A DNA stretch of 64,000 nt from positions 620,001 through 684,000 of the forward strand of contig NZ_PEBD01000008.1 of NCBI RefSeq assembly GCF_002735905.1. The letters are read 5' to 3'. The DNA is from Williamsia muralis. Lineage in GTDB: Bacteria > Actinomycetota > Actinomycetes > Mycobacteriales > Mycobacteriaceae. The stretch's first letter is position 1. Each line of letters begins with the position of its first letter. Of this stretch, positions 16,232 through 24,976 are shown in pieces. Under the pieces are notes generated by a model. It saw only the letters and a list, made by a program, of their open reading frames with translations, did not search any database and was not told where the DNA came from. The position numbers were made by a program, and so were the translations under genes.

Positions 16232-16346
16232 AGAATGAATTGTAGATTGTTAATCAGGTTGGGAAGGCAGCCGGGCTCTGCGGAGTGGCCTGCTCGGTGG
16301 GCGGCGAGCTCCAGGGGCAGTCATCGCCAGTCGGCCGGAGGTTTTC

Positions 16347-16757
16347 ATGTCGCCGTCGGAGACCAATTTCTATCCTGAACTACGAGACATCGGCTCCATG
16401 ACCGAACTCGGGCACACGTGCACCCGCAAGATCACGTTCTCCTGTACCCGTGCGCATCCCGTCGTTGTCCGGGTCGATGGTGAGGTGGACCGCGACACCG
16501 TTGTGCTCCTCCAGGATTACCTCGATCATTTGCTCGGTGGAACCAAGGCGCTGATCGTCGATTTGTCGGACGTCGACTTCGCACCGTCGTCGTGCCTCGA
16601 ACTGCTCATCGACGTCGCCGAGACCGCAGCCACTGAGGATCGATGGTTCGCGGTGGCTTGCGGGCGGCCCGTGAGCCGGCCGTTGGAGCTTCTCGGAGAC
16701 CTCGTCGAATGTTTCGACTCGTTGGAATCGGCACGCCAAGCCACTCCTGCGCAGTAG
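16347..16757 (+). CDS. STAS domain anti-sigma factor antagonist
   Basis: A 136-aa protein whose central 90 residues form a STAS domain (VVVRVDGEVDRDTVVLLQDY, ALIVDLSDVDFAPSSCLELL). The serine pair in FAPSSCLELL sits where RsbV/SpoIIAA proteins are phosphorylated by RsbW kinases. It would release the sigma factor by binding the anti-sigma kinase. GGAGG precedes the ATG at 16347. It lies between the sigma gene and the RsbW-like gene. Confidence 0.88.
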   Translation: MSPSETNFYPELRDIGSMTELGHTCTRKITFSCTRAHPVVVRVDGEVDRDTVVLLQDYLDHLLGGTKALIVDLSDVDFAPSSCLELLIDVAETAATEDRWFAVACGRPVSRPLELLGDLVECFDSLESARQATPAQ

Positions 16758-17006
16758 CAACCCGACCCCGAACTCGTTCGAGGGGCTTCACTTCCGCTCG
16801 CAGCTGTAGGGCGGTGCGGCGCGTACGCGGACATCGGACTGTGAAATCGTGGGGCTCAGAAGGCACCCTGACTATTTGTTTCGCAAGAGTGCTTAGGGCA
16901 GCCATCGTCGGGGTATACGGGGTGAGACCGTAGTAGGAGTAGTGCAAATGTCGATCGTGATCAACGCCGTTGGCCGGGGTAACCTGCCCGGTAAAGGGGG
17001 ATCGAA

Positions 17007-17414
17007 GTGGTAGTGGGTGACGTCATGCGTATCGACGAAACGGCAGTGGCTCCGGTGAATATCCGGGTGCCCGCCGACAAGTCGCAAGTCGCGATGGTCA
17101 GGGCCATCGCCGAGACCCTGGCGGTGCTGGCCGATTTCTCCCTGGACGAGGTCGCCGACATCAAATTGGCCGTCGACGAAGCCGCGATGACGATCATCGG
17201 ACATGCCGGACCGGGTGCCGAATTGACGGTCGCCTTCACCACAGCCGAGCACCACTTCAACGGTGTGGTCCAGTCGTGGCTCCCGAGCTCTAACTCCTTG
17301 CCACAGACCGGTTTTGGATGGCACGTGTTGCAAACGCTGACCGAGTCGGTGACCGTCCATGAAGGCGAGGCAGACAGCGATGGCCGTCTGGTCGCCATCG
17401 AACTGGTGAAGTAA
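17007..17414 (+). CDS. RsbW-like ATP-binding anti-sigma factor
   Basis: A 135-aa HATPase of the RsbW/UsfX family. The N-box-like segment DIKLAVDEAAMTIIGHAGPG is visible, and a G-box region is seen near GFGWHVLQTLTESV. The canonical Asn of the N-box (usually DEA..N) is replaced by Thr/Ile here, which resembles mycobacterial UsfX and may mean weak ATPase or kinase activity. The GTG at 17007 has AAAGGGGG 6 nt upstream. GGGTAA occurs at 16977 but no convincing -35 element accompanies it. It probably sequesters the SigF-like factor. Confidence 0.85.
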   Translation: MVVGDVMRIDETAVAPVNIRVPADKSQVAMVRAIAETLAVLADFSLDEVADIKLAVDEAAMTIIGHAGPGAELTVAFTTAEHHFNGVVQSWLPSSNSLPQTGFGWHVLQTLTESVTVHEGEADSDGRLVAIELVK

Positions 17415-17458
17415 CCAGACCCTGTCCGGGCCGACGGGGACGACTACGTCGGCGCGGT

Positions 17459-18970
17459 TCAGTCGAGCTTGGTGAGCGGTCGGGTGGCCGGCCCCTCAAG
17501 GACCGCCCCGTCGGCCGCGAAACGCGATCCGTGCAGCGGGCAGTCCCACGATTTCTCGGCGTCATTCCAGTTGAGTACACCCGCAAGGTGAGGGCACACC
17601 GCCGACACCTTGTGCGTCTGCCCTTCCACAGTGCACACGCCCATCGGGCGGGCACCGTTGCGACGCAGCACCCCGCCGCCCTCAGGAACAGTCTCGTCGG
17701 TGTCCGTCGAGGAGCCGGGCTTGATCGCTGCGCCCGCCCACCCCCTGGCCATGTGCAGCCCGACCTCGGCATTGATCACCGCGGCAGAGGGGGCACCCAC
17801 AACCTGAGCAGGGCGGGACGAGTCCAGGTACTCCGCCCACGGCGGACCGCCGCCGAGCAGCCGGCCGGTGAGCGCCAACGCCGCAGCGACCCCATTTGTC
17901 ATGCCCCACTTGGCAAATCCGGTCGCTACGAAAATGCTGTCGTGCCCGGGAAGGATCGGTCCGACGTAGGGAAGCTCATCGATCGTGACGTAGTCCTGCG
18001 CCGACCACTGGTGGGTCAACTGCGCGGTCGGGAAATACGTTGTGGTCCAGTCGATCAGCTCGTCGACGTGCTCCTGCTCCGACTTGGCCCGCCCCACGGG
18101 ATGTCCACTTCCGCCCGTGAGGAGCAGCGGCTCACCGTTGGGCCCCGGAGCCCACCGGACCGACCTCGACGGCTGGTCGGCGGCAAGGTACATGCCCGCC
18201 ATGATCGGCTCCGAGACCGAGAAGGCGGCAGCGTACGAACGTTCGGGATGGACGCGAGCGAAGAACCCTCCTCGATCGAGAATCGGTGTGCCGGTGGCCA
18301 ATACGATCCTCTGGCCCCGAACGGTGAGGTCGTCTCCTGAGACGGGATCCACCTGGTCGGTGCGAAGCAACTGGTCGCCGTCTTTGCTGTGCGCAGATAC
18401 GACCCTGGTGTTCTCGTAGATCTGCACGCCGTGCCGCTGGGCTTCGGCGACGAGGGCTCCGAGGGCATCAAGTGGGTGGAACTGGGCCTGGTCGTCGAGG
18501 GCCACCGCCGCCACCGATGGAAACGGGGTCCCGGGATCGTCAACCCAGCGGACGTCGAGGCCTGCTTTCTGGCCGGCTTGGAACTCCTTGCGGATGCTGT
18601 CGAGGCCCTTGTCCGACTGCGCGTAGGTGTACGCCGTCTCGATCTCGAACGGCACGCCGTGTTGCCGGCAAAACGCCAGCAGCCATTGCTGCGCTTGGAC
18701 GTTGGCGTCGACATAACCTCGCAACGCAGCGGCCGAATGCTTACTCGAGATGGAGGACAGTCGAGTGCCCTGGAGGACACTGACTTTCGCGGTGGTGTTG
18801 CCCGTGGCCACGGCACCGACGTGTCGGGCTTCGACCAGGGCGACGTCGGCACCCGATCGACCAAGAAGCAGGGCAGTGGTCACACCTGTGATGCCACCGC
18901 CGACAACAACGTAGTCGAAGCGCGAGTCGGCGATACTCCGAGCAGGCGGGTCGACTTCAATGCTCTTCAT
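17459..18970 (-). CDS. FAD-dependent oxidoreductase with C-terminal Rieske domain
   Basis: A 503-aa DAO-type flavoprotein: the dinucleotide motif VVGGGITGVTTALLL lies at about 23-37, and a substrate-side fold follows (GHDSIFVATGFAKWGMTNGV). A C-terminal Rieske [2Fe-2S] domain has CPHLAG and CPLHGS ligand pairs near residues 460-485. This FAD plus Rieske architecture is widespread in actinobacteria and bacilli but its substrate is unproven. The ATG at 18970 is preferred over a 40-codon extension that contains a SigF-type promoter (GTTT-N16-GGGTAT) 25 bp before the start. Confidence 0.9.
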   Translation of the reverse strand: MKSIEVDPPARSIADSRFDYVVVGGGITGVTTALLLGRSGADVALVEARHVGAVATGNTTAKVSVLQGTRLSSISSKHSAAALRGYVDANVQAQQWLLAFCRQHGVPFEIETAYTYAQSDKGLDSIRKEFQAGQKAGLDVRWVDDPGTPFPSVAAVALDDQAQFHPLDALGALVAEAQRHGVQIYENTRVVSAHSKDGDQLLRTDQVDPVSGDDLTVRGQRIVLATGTPILDRGGFFARVHPERSYAAAFSVSEPIMAGMYLAADQPSRSVRWAPGPNGEPLLLTGGSGHPVGRAKSEQEHVDELIDWTTTYFPTAQLTHQWSAQDYVTIDELPYVGPILPGHDSIFVATGFAKWGMTNGVAAALALTGRLLGGGPPWAEYLDSSRPAQVVGAPSAAVINAEVGLHMARGWAGAAIKPGSSTDTDETVPEGGGVLRRNGARPMGVCTVEGQTHKVSAVCPHLAGVLNWNDAEKSWDCPLHGSRFAADGAVLEGPATRPLTKLD

Positions 18971-18994
18971 CCACAGTGAGGACACAGCGCTCTG

Positions 18995-19020
18995 ATACCC
19001 GCGGTGTCTGCAGTTCAAAC
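18995..19020 (-). promoter_or_regulatory. SigF/SigB-type promoter of the FAD/Rieske gene
   Basis: On the minus strand GTTT (19020-19017), a 16-bp spacer and GGGTAT (19000-18995), all exact. It lies 25 bp before the start codon at 18970. Confidence 0.75.
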
Positions 19021-19036
19021 TGCTCTCGCGAAACGC

Positions 19037-19069
19037 CGTTCCGCCGGCATCAATTGACCCGGCGGAACG
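19037..19069. other. 11-bp perfect inverted repeat between two Rieske genes
   Basis: CGTTCCGCCGG (19037-19047) and CCGGCGGAACG (19059-19069) flank an 11-nt spacer that itself contains TCAATTGA. It lies just upstream of the FAD/Rieske promoter, so it may be an operator or a terminator for the upstream MBL/Rieske gene. Confidence 0.6.
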
Positions 19070-19101
19070 GAATAGCTGCGATGAAAGCAAAGAAGTTTGA
19101 G

Positions 19102-19126
19102 GGGAGACTCGCTTTTTGAGTCTCCC
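19102..19126 (-). terminator. Hairpin downstream of the MBL/Rieske gene
   Basis: GGGAGACTC and GAGTCTCCC form a perfect 9-bp stem with a 7-nt loop containing five T. It lies 87 bp after the stop of the leftward MBL/Rieske gene. The flanking sequence is relatively AT-rich, fitting a terminator. Confidence 0.55.
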
Positions 19127-19212
19127 ACGCCGAGGGAGTGTTCACCTCAAACGCTGGAGAAATATAACTCCCGTACGGCTTTGAGGTCAACCGGTCTCGA
19201 AATGAGTCGGCG

Positions 19213-20778
19213 TCAGGACTCGATTCGAGCGCTTCGCAATTCATGCCCCTTGCTGGTGAGGCACCGCCCGCTGGGCAGGTCCCATGACCAGCCGTGCAAG
19301 TTGCAGGTCAACTTGTCGCCCTCGATGACACCGAACTTGGTCAGATCGGCTTTGAGGTGGGGGCAGCGGCGCTGCATCTTCCAGCCGTCCTTTTCGATCG
19401 ACGACGAGTCGTCGTGTGCCTCGGCGAACCACCCGTCAGCGTAAGCAATTCGCTCATCGGTCAAACATTTGAAAAACGTGTACAGGAATTCGTTGTATCC
19501 GCCGATGCGCCAGGTGGTGAAACGCGTCGAGAGGAAAATCGTGTTGACCCAGTCGGGTTCATTGTCACGCAGGACCGTTCTGACCAACTCGGGCGCGATC
19601 CGGAATCCATACCGGTATTTGCCCTCTTTTTCTTTCGGCTCTCGTACTGTGCGGTTGGGGAAGTCGAGGACAACGGTCTCCTCGCCCATCACCAATCCCA
19701 CCGGGTACCCGATGCCGTCGCAGATCAGATCGCTCTGGGCCATGATCGGCTCGAAGAGTTCTTTGAGAGCGGGCAGCAGGGGGTCGCCGACGGCGGGCGC
19801 CCACGTGGCCTTCTGCGCAGCGATCACCGGAGCGAACTTCTCGGCCATCCGATCGAGGTACGCGGCCTTGTTGGGCCCGAAGACCTGCTCCGGCGGATAC
19901 GGATGCGACAACTCGTTGAGCTGTGAGCCCGTGATGTCGACGGTGGAGCCCGACACCATCATCAGGCCACGGTGCTTCTCCCCGTCGTCTGTGCCCTTCT
20001 CCTTCATCTGGTCCAGGAACGTCTCCTGGTCCGGGAAGATGCTCGTTGGGTCGTTCTCGATGTCGTTGAGGTAGCGCAGATCTTCATCCAGGAACATGGG
20101 CGGCCCGGCCGAGGGGACGACCCAGGTGGCACCCACCTGCTCGATGTACGACCTCGCCCTGTCCATACCGCGCTGACGCTTCTGGGCTGCGAAGTTGGCC
20201 TTGGAGCGTTTCGGGATGTCGTACACCATCGGGTACCAGATCGCGCCCGAGTACTGAAGCAGGTGCAGGTCGATGTGACCGAACTGGGCAGCGATCACGT
20301 CGAGATCCACAGGCCGTGCATCGTTCATGTTGAAGACGGTGGTCTCGCCATCGCTGACCACGAGCCCGCTGTCGCCTATGGGACCGTCAGCGGGCGCCCG
20401 CAGTGCGACGATCATCACGTCGAGACTGCCCTTGTCGTTCGTGACGGTGGTCTTCACCGAGTCCTCGGTCTCCACGAACTTTGTGAACCCGAGCTTCTCC
20501 AGTTCGCGGCGCAGGTCTGGTACCGGGTAGTCCGGGAGCAGTACGGTCGCGTCCTTGCTGACGTTGTCGCGCAGGTTCTGCTCGTCGAAGTGGTCCCGAT
20601 GGAGGTGGCTGACGTACAGGTAGTCGCAGTTGCCCAGCGCCTTCCAGTCCAGCTCACTGTTGTCGGGGAACGGCACCCATGAGGCGAAGTAGGCGGGGTT
20701 CACCCACGGGTCGCACAAGATCGACCCGGCATCAGTCTGAATGTGGAATCCGGCGTGCCCAATGCTCGTGACCTGCAC
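19213..20778 (-). CDS. MBL-fold hydrolase with C-terminal Rieske [2Fe-2S] domain
   Basis: A 521-aa two-domain protein. Residues 1-200 form a metallo-beta-lactamase fold with SHLHRDHFD (His58, His60, Asp62, His63). The C-terminus has Rieske ligands Cys472/His474 (RCPHL) and Cys492/His495 (CNLHGW). The same pairing of a Rieske centre with a metal-hydrolase-like fold is seen in CMP-sialic-acid-hydroxylase-like proteins, and the substrate here is unknown. The start is GTG at 20778 with GGAGG 6 nt upstream. The middle region, 200-460, shows no named domain to me. Confidence 0.88.
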   Translation of the reverse strand: MQVTSIGHAGFHIQTDAGSILCDPWVNPAYFASWVPFPDNSELDWKALGNCDYLYVSHLHRDHFDEQNLRDNVSKDATVLLPDYPVPDLRRELEKLGFTKFVETEDSVKTTVTNDKGSLDVMIVALRAPADGPIGDSGLVVSDGETTVFNMNDARPVDLDVIAAQFGHIDLHLLQYSGAIWYPMVYDIPKRSKANFAAQKRQRGMDRARSYIEQVGATWVVPSAGPPMFLDEDLRYLNDIENDPTSIFPDQETFLDQMKEKGTDDGEKHRGLMMVSGSTVDITGSQLNELSHPYPPEQVFGPNKAAYLDRMAEKFAPVIAAQKATWAPAVGDPLLPALKELFEPIMAQSDLICDGIGYPVGLVMGEETVVLDFPNRTVREPKEKEGKYRYGFRIAPELVRTVLRDNEPDWVNTIFLSTRFTTWRIGGYNEFLYTFFKCLTDERIAYADGWFAEAHDDSSSIEKDGWKMQRRCPHLKADLTKFGVIEGDKLTCNLHGWSWDLPSGRCLTSKGHELRSARIES

Positions 20779-20890
20779 GTGCTGCCTCCAAAATCGTGGT
20801 TATTGCTTCAAGTTCTGGTTCGTCGCAATGAGAACCAGAGTATCGACCAGTTCCGGGTGGCCCCTCTTTGGCCAACGCTATGCTCGCCGC

Positions 20891-21643
20891 ATGGAACCGG
20901 TCTACGACACAGTCATCGCCATCGCCAGATCACTCTGGGCCGCCGAGGGCCTGAAGTTCACCGTGACCGGGGTCGAGAACGTACCGAAGATTGGTGGCGC
21001 GGTGGTGGCGATCAACCACACCGGCTACCTCGACTTCACCTACGCCGGCTTGCCTGCTTTTCTGCAGGGTAAACGCAAAGTACGGTTCATGGCCAAAAAG
21101 GAGGTCTTCGACCACCGCATCAGCGGGCCGATCATGCGGAGTCTCAAACACATCCCGGTGGACCGTTCGGCCGGCGCGGACAGCTACCGCGCCGCGGTGG
21201 AGTACCTGCAGCGGGGGGAGCTCGTCGGTGTCTACCCCGAAGCGACGATCAGCCGGAGCTTCGAGATCAAGGACTTCAAGTCCGGTGCTGCGCGGATGGC
21301 GCTCGAAGCGGGTGTCCCGATCCTGCCGACAGTCATCTGGGGCGCTCAGCGGGTCTGGACCAAGGACCATCCCAAGCGACTGGGCCGGACGAACATCCCC
21401 ATCTCGATAGGCGTCGGAGAGCCGATCGCGCCCGATGGCGATCCGGCCTCGCTGACCGAGCGTCTGCACAAGACGATGAGCGAGGAACTGCTGACCTTGC
21501 AACAGAATTACGGGCCACATCCACAAGGGGAGTTCTGGGTGCCCGCTCGACTGGGGGGATCGGCACCCACACTGGAAGAGGCCAACCGGATGGATGCCGA
21601 GGACCTGGCCGCCCGGGCGGCCAAGCGCGACGGCGGCGTCTGA
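20891..21643 (+). CDS. 1-acyl-sn-glycerol-3-phosphate acyltransferase (PlsC family)
   Basis: A 250-aa PlsC-type acyltransferase that acylates lysophosphatidate or a related acceptor at the membrane. The HX4D catalytic motif NHTGYLDF has His43 and Asp48, and VYPEATISRSFEI corresponds to the phosphate-binding block. It is a paralogue of the protein at 39960-40718 (same MEP start, same HX4D spacing), and both resemble the Rv3814c-Rv3816c group. The ATG at 20891 is preferred because the upstream frame is non-conserved. It ends 1 bp from the convergent ATP-binding protein gene. Confidence 0.92.
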   Translation: MEPVYDTVIAIARSLWAAEGLKFTVTGVENVPKIGGAVVAINHTGYLDFTYAGLPAFLQGKRKVRFMAKKEVFDHRISGPIMRSLKHIPVDRSAGADSYRAAVEYLQRGELVGVYPEATISRSFEIKDFKSGAARMALEAGVPILPTVIWGAQRVWTKDHPKRLGRTNIPISIGVGEPIAPDGDPASLTERLHKTMSEELLTLQQNYGPHPQGEFWVPARLGGSAPTLEEANRMDAEDLAARAAKRDGGV

Positions 21644-21644
21644 C

Positions 21645-22076
21645 CTACTTGTCGCGCTCGGCGCCGAGATTCCATTCCAGGTTCACCGTGGTGCCCTGAG
21701 GACTGGGGTTGATGCGCGGATGGTCCGCGAGCGCTTGCATCAAGGGAATGCCGCGGCCGCGTAGCCGGTGAGTTGTCGGGTCGGGTTCTCGCCAGTTCCC
21801 GTGGTCCTGAACGGTCACATTCAACTGCTGATCGTGCGGGTGATAGGTGGCGCGCAGGCTCATCGTGCCCGGCTCACGCCCGGAGTATGCGTGCTCCACC
21901 GCGTTGGCAAGCGCCTCGTAGACCGCCAGCGTGATCGAGTCGGAGAGGTCGCCGACATCGGGCACATGCTCGGCAAGCCATTCAGCCAGCAACTGGCGTA
22001 GCGAGGTCGCGGCCGCCGGTTCGGCGGCCACATCGGTATACATGAGCCGTACGCCCTCGGTCGGCGAGTTCGTCAT
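21645..22076 (-). CDS. RsbW-type ATP-binding protein (histidine-kinase-like ATPase)
   Basis: A 143-aa HATPase_c_2 protein with a good N-box (LAVYEALANAVEHAYSGREP, Asn and Glu present) and G-box (LRGRGIPLMQALADHPRI). It is expected to phosphorylate the STAS protein encoded just upstream (22124-22546) and to bind a sigma factor. An alternative GTG start at 22094 adds six residues. No sigma gene is adjacent, so the target could be the SigF-like factor at 15.4 kb or another one. Confidence 0.88.
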   Translation of the reverse strand: MTNSPTEGVRLMYTDVAAEPAAATSLRQLLAEWLAEHVPDVGDLSDSITLAVYEALANAVEHAYSGREPGTMSLRATYHPHDQQLNVTVQDHGNWREPDPTTHRLRGRGIPLMQALADHPRINPSPQGTTVNLEWNLGAERDK

Positions 22077-22123
22077 GACTTGATCGGCACCCACAGCTCA
22101 CTGTTACCCAAGCAGCACCGCTT

Positions 22124-22546
22124 TTAAGCGGTATAAGGATCGTTGCTCTCATCGGCGAAGTCCGCAGCCGCGGCCTCGACGGTCGCATACATGAGAATCG
22201 TCTCGTCCAAACCGACGAGACGCATGGGCCGTTCGGTGGCCGGGCCGTCGGCGACAACGCCGAACTTGCCCGTCGGCGCAATGTTCTCGTGGGCGGTGAC
22301 CAGGGCGGCCATGCCCGCCGATGACAGGAAATCGACTTCGGTGATGTCGATGATGAGTCCGGCCGGCACACCGCTGATCGCCTCGCGAACGGCGTCTGCC
22401 AGCTGCGGGACGGTGAGGATGTCGATACTTCCGCGCACGGTCAACACCACCAGCCCGCCTTTACGGTCTGCGGCGATGGTCAGGCCGGTACCCGGCAACT
22501 CGTGACCTCCGCGGGCGACTTGCGCTTGCCCGTCGATCGATTCCAT
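22124..22546 (-). CDS. STAS domain anti-sigma factor antagonist
   Basis: A 140-aa protein with a STAS domain (VLTVRGSIDILTVPQLADAV and IIDITEVDFLSSAGMAALVT). The serine pair of LSSAGM is the expected phosphorylation site. AAGGGG lies 6 nt before the ATG at 22546, which fixes the start. It precedes the ATP-binding protein gene by 29 bp, with an ACCGCTT/AAGCGGT dyad over its stop codon. The two form a second partner-switching pair in this window. Confidence 0.9.
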   Translation of the reverse strand: MESIDGQAQVARGGHELPGTGLTIAADRKGGLVVLTVRGSIDILTVPQLADAVREAISGVPAGLIIDITEVDFLSSAGMAALVTAHENIAPTGKFGVVADGPATERPMRLVGLDETILMYATVEAAAADFADESNDPYTA

Positions 22547-22723
22547 CGATTCCCCTTGCTCAATGGTGTTTTTACCGTGCGCGCGATCCGGTAGTCGGGA
22601 CAGCACGCACCCCCGGCTTCTAGCTGAACCGACCAGTCCATATTTGCACAGCTTGACCACACGGTTACCAATTGGTCGCCGCATCCGCCGAACCCATACT
22701 CCCAACCCGCGACAAACGGCGCC

Positions 22724-22749
22724 GTTTCGTGTCCCGTGAGTCGGGGTAT
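22724..22749 (+). promoter_or_regulatory. SigF/SigB-type promoter of the glycosyltransferase operon
   Basis: GTTT at 22724-22727, a 16-bp spacer and GGGTAT at 22744-22749, all exact. It lies in the 340-bp divergent gap 22547-22886 that otherwise holds only a tiny ORF. The 5' leader before the glycosyltransferase would be about 150 nt. Confidence 0.65.
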
Positions 22750-22857
22750 CAAGTTGTGTGGCTGTGCGGCGACGGGTCGATCAGAACCTCGAGGGTGCGC
22801 AGTGTGATCGAGGCCCCGCTGCGGGCCGTCGTAGAGAGTCAGGAGCATGGAGCGTCA

Positions 22858-22917
22858 ATGAGCGTTGTCCGAACACTGTGTCCAGAATGTGCACTACCGA
22901 GACGACACCGGCGGTGA
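22858..22917 (+). CDS. Possible 19-aa leader peptide with a CxxC motif
   Basis: An ATG at 22858 with GGAG 6 nt upstream opens a 19-codon frame containing LCPEC and a basic tail. Its stop TGA overlaps the GTG at 22914 of the glycosyltransferase, giving a coupling geometry. It may be a translated leader or a chance ORF, and codon evidence is too short to decide. Confidence 0.35.
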   Translation: MSVVRTLCPECALPRRHRR

Positions 22918-23996
22918 GCGACGAACCGCTGTCCATCGCACTCATCGCTTCGCACCGCTATCCGATCGCAGAACCGTTTGCAGGCGGGCTCGAAGCCCAC
23001 GTGTGGCATCTGGCCAGGGCCCTGTCGAATCGCGGTCACAATGTGGCGTTGTTCGCCGCCGCGGGATCCGATCTGGGCATCGATCACTCGCTGCTCGATG
23101 TGAGCGAGTTCGACCCAAGCCCAGCGGCACAACGAGACACGTCGATGCCGGAGCCAGGGTTCATGGCCGCACACCACGCCTACCTGGAACTGATGACTCG
23201 CCTGGGCCGCGATGCCGAGTTCGACGTCATCCACAACCACAGCCTCCACTATCTGCCCATCGCGTTGGCCCGTACTGCGACCGCGCCGGTCCTGACGACC
23301 CTGCACACACCACCGACGCCGTGGCTGGAATCCGCGATCGAGGTGAACACCGAGAACACCCGGTTCGCCGCGGTCAGCGAGCACACGGCCCGGTCGTGGG
23401 GCCACGTTGCCCAGGACATCGAGGTGATCAGCAACGGGGTCGATCTGAGCCTCTGGCCTGCTGGTACCGGCGGCGACGACCTCGTGTGGTTCGGGAGATT
23501 CGTGCCGGAGAAGGGCGCCCACCTCGCTGCACTCGCCGCCGACCGGGCTGGTCTCGGACTCCGGCTCGCCGGACCCATCAGCGACCGGGAGTACTTCGAC
23601 CGTGAGATCAGCCCGTTGCTCAACGATCGCATCCGGTACGTCGGCCACCTCGACCAGAGCGCACTGGCGACGGTGGTCGGCTCATCGGCCGCCACCCTGG
23701 TGACACCCCTGTGGGACGAGCCCTACGGCCTGGTGGTGGCGGAATCGCTCGCGTGCGGGACCCCGGTCGCGAGCTTCCGGCGCGGGGGGATCCCGGAGAT
23801 CGTCGGCGATGACGGCGGGGTGCTTGCGGACTCCTATGACGTCGACTCGCTGGCAGCCGCGGCACACCTGGCGATGACTTTGGACCGCGGCGTCGTGCGC
23901 GCAAGAGCCGAGAGTCACTGTGCCGAAGGTGCCATGGTGGATCAGTACTTGTCGCTGTATCGACGGCTGGCCGGTCACACCCACCTGGCCGCATGA
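22914..23996 (+). CDS. Glycosyltransferase family 4
   Basis: A 360-aa GT-B enzyme. The N-terminal Rossmann domain starts SIALIASHRYPIAEPFAGGL with HVWHLARALSNRGHNVALF. The C-terminal nucleotide-sugar domain has VWFGRFVPEKGAHLAALAAD and the E-x7-E motif in EPYGLVVAESLACGTP. Donor and acceptor are unknown. I take the GTG at 22914, which overlaps the short upstream ORF stop; an ATG at 22887 would add nine residues. It heads a three-gene glycosyltransferase operon whose members overlap by 4-10 bp, behind a SigF-type promoter. Confidence 0.88.
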   Translation: MSDEPLSIALIASHRYPIAEPFAGGLEAHVWHLARALSNRGHNVALFAAAGSDLGIDHSLLDVSEFDPSPAAQRDTSMPEPGFMAAHHAYLELMTRLGRDAEFDVIHNHSLHYLPIALARTATAPVLTTLHTPPTPWLESAIEVNTENTRFAAVSEHTARSWGHVAQDIEVISNGVDLSLWPAGTGGDDLVWFGRFVPEKGAHLAALAADRAGLGLRLAGPISDREYFDREISPLLNDRIRYVGHLDQSALATVVGSSAATLVTPLWDEPYGLVVAESLACGTPVASFRRGGIPEIVGDDGGVLADSYDVDSLAAAAHLAMTLDRGVVRARAESHCAEGAMVDQYLSLYRRLAGHTHLAA

Positions 23997-24976
23997 TCGG
24001 CTACTACGTCCACCACCAGGGCCACGGCCACCGCAATCGGGCAGCGTCGATCGCCCGGGCGATGCGAACGCCCGTCACCGCGCTGTCGTCGGCTCCGATC
24101 GAACCCGGTGTGTTCCAGCGCGTTGTCGAGTTGGACCGCGACGACCTCGGGGAGCCTCGAGATGTGACCGCCGGCGGAATGGTCCACTGGGCCCCGATCC
24201 GAGATCCGGGGATGCGAGGCCGGATGGCTCAGCTGGCCGCCTGGGTGGAGGAGACGGACCCGGCCGCACTCGTCGTCGACGTGTCGGTGGAGGTCGCGGT
24301 GTTCGCCCGGCTGCTCGGTGTTCCGGTGGTCGTGGTGGCGATGCCCGGCACCCGCGACGATTCGCCACATCAGCTGGCCTATGGGCTGGCTGATGCCATC
24401 ATCGCGCCGTGGCCCTCGGCGATCTACGAACCCGACTGGTTGCGCCCCCATCTGCACAAGACGACATTCACCGGTGGTATCAGCAGGTTTGCCGGCCGGA
24501 CCCGATGCGTGGATAACGCCGAACGATCCGACGTCCTGGTGATGACCGGATCCGGCGGAACCCGCATGTCGGAACAAACAGTCGAGGCCTGCCGGTCTGC
24601 GTATCCGGACATGACGTGGCGTTTCGCCGGTGGACCCGACAGCTGGCTGCCGGATCCCTGGCCCGCGATGTGCAATGCCGGTGTGGTGGTGGGCAATTCG
24701 GGACAGAACACCGTTGCCGACTTGGCGGTCGCTGCCAGGCCGGCCATCGTCATTCCCGAAGACCGGCCGTTCGGAGAACAGCGGGCCGTCGCCGAAATGC
24801 AGCGGGTGCTCCAGCTGGCCACGGTGGCATCGGCGTGGCCCGAGACCCCGGCATGGCCCGCGTTGTGCGCGGCGGCTGCGCAGACACCCCCGCAGCGCTG
24901 GTCCCGGTGGGAGACAGAGGGTGCCGCCGAGCGCGCCGCAGAGGTGATCGAGGACGTCGTCCTGAGATGGACATGA
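23993..24976 (+). CDS. Glycosyltransferase with GT28/MurG-like C-terminal domain
   Basis: A 327-aa protein starting IGYYVHHQGHGHRNRAASIA, a glycine/histidine-rich loop typical of GT28/GT1-type N-termini. The C-terminal half has VLVMTGSGGTRM and VVVGNSGQNTVADLAVAARP, the acceptor/donor loops of MurG-like enzymes, followed by ERAAEVIEDVV. It overlaps its neighbours at both ends (ATGA at 23993, and 10 bp at 24967). The sugar and acceptor are unknown. Confidence 0.82.
   Translation: MIGYYVHHQGHGHRNRAASIARAMRTPVTALSSAPIEPGVFQRVVELDRDDLGEPRDVTAGGMVHWAPIRDPGMRGRMAQLAAWVEETDPAALVVDVSVEVAVFARLLGVPVVVVAMPGTRDDSPHQLAYGLADAIIAPWPSAIYEPDWLRPHLHKTTFTGGISRFAGRTRCVDNAERSDVLVMTGSGGTRMSEQTVEACRSAYPDMTWRFAGGPDSWLPDPWPAMCNAGVVVGNSGQNTVADLAVAARPAIVIPEDRPFGEQRAVAEMQRVLQLATVASAWPETPAWPALCAAAAQTPPQRWSRWETEGAAERAAEVIEDVVLRWT

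Noticed and set aside
16878-16982. SigF-type promoters before the RsbW-like gene (GGGTAT at 16911, GGGTAA at 16977)
   Set aside because: No GTTT-like -35 lies 15-17 bp upstream of either element; the GTTT at 16878 is 29 bp away.
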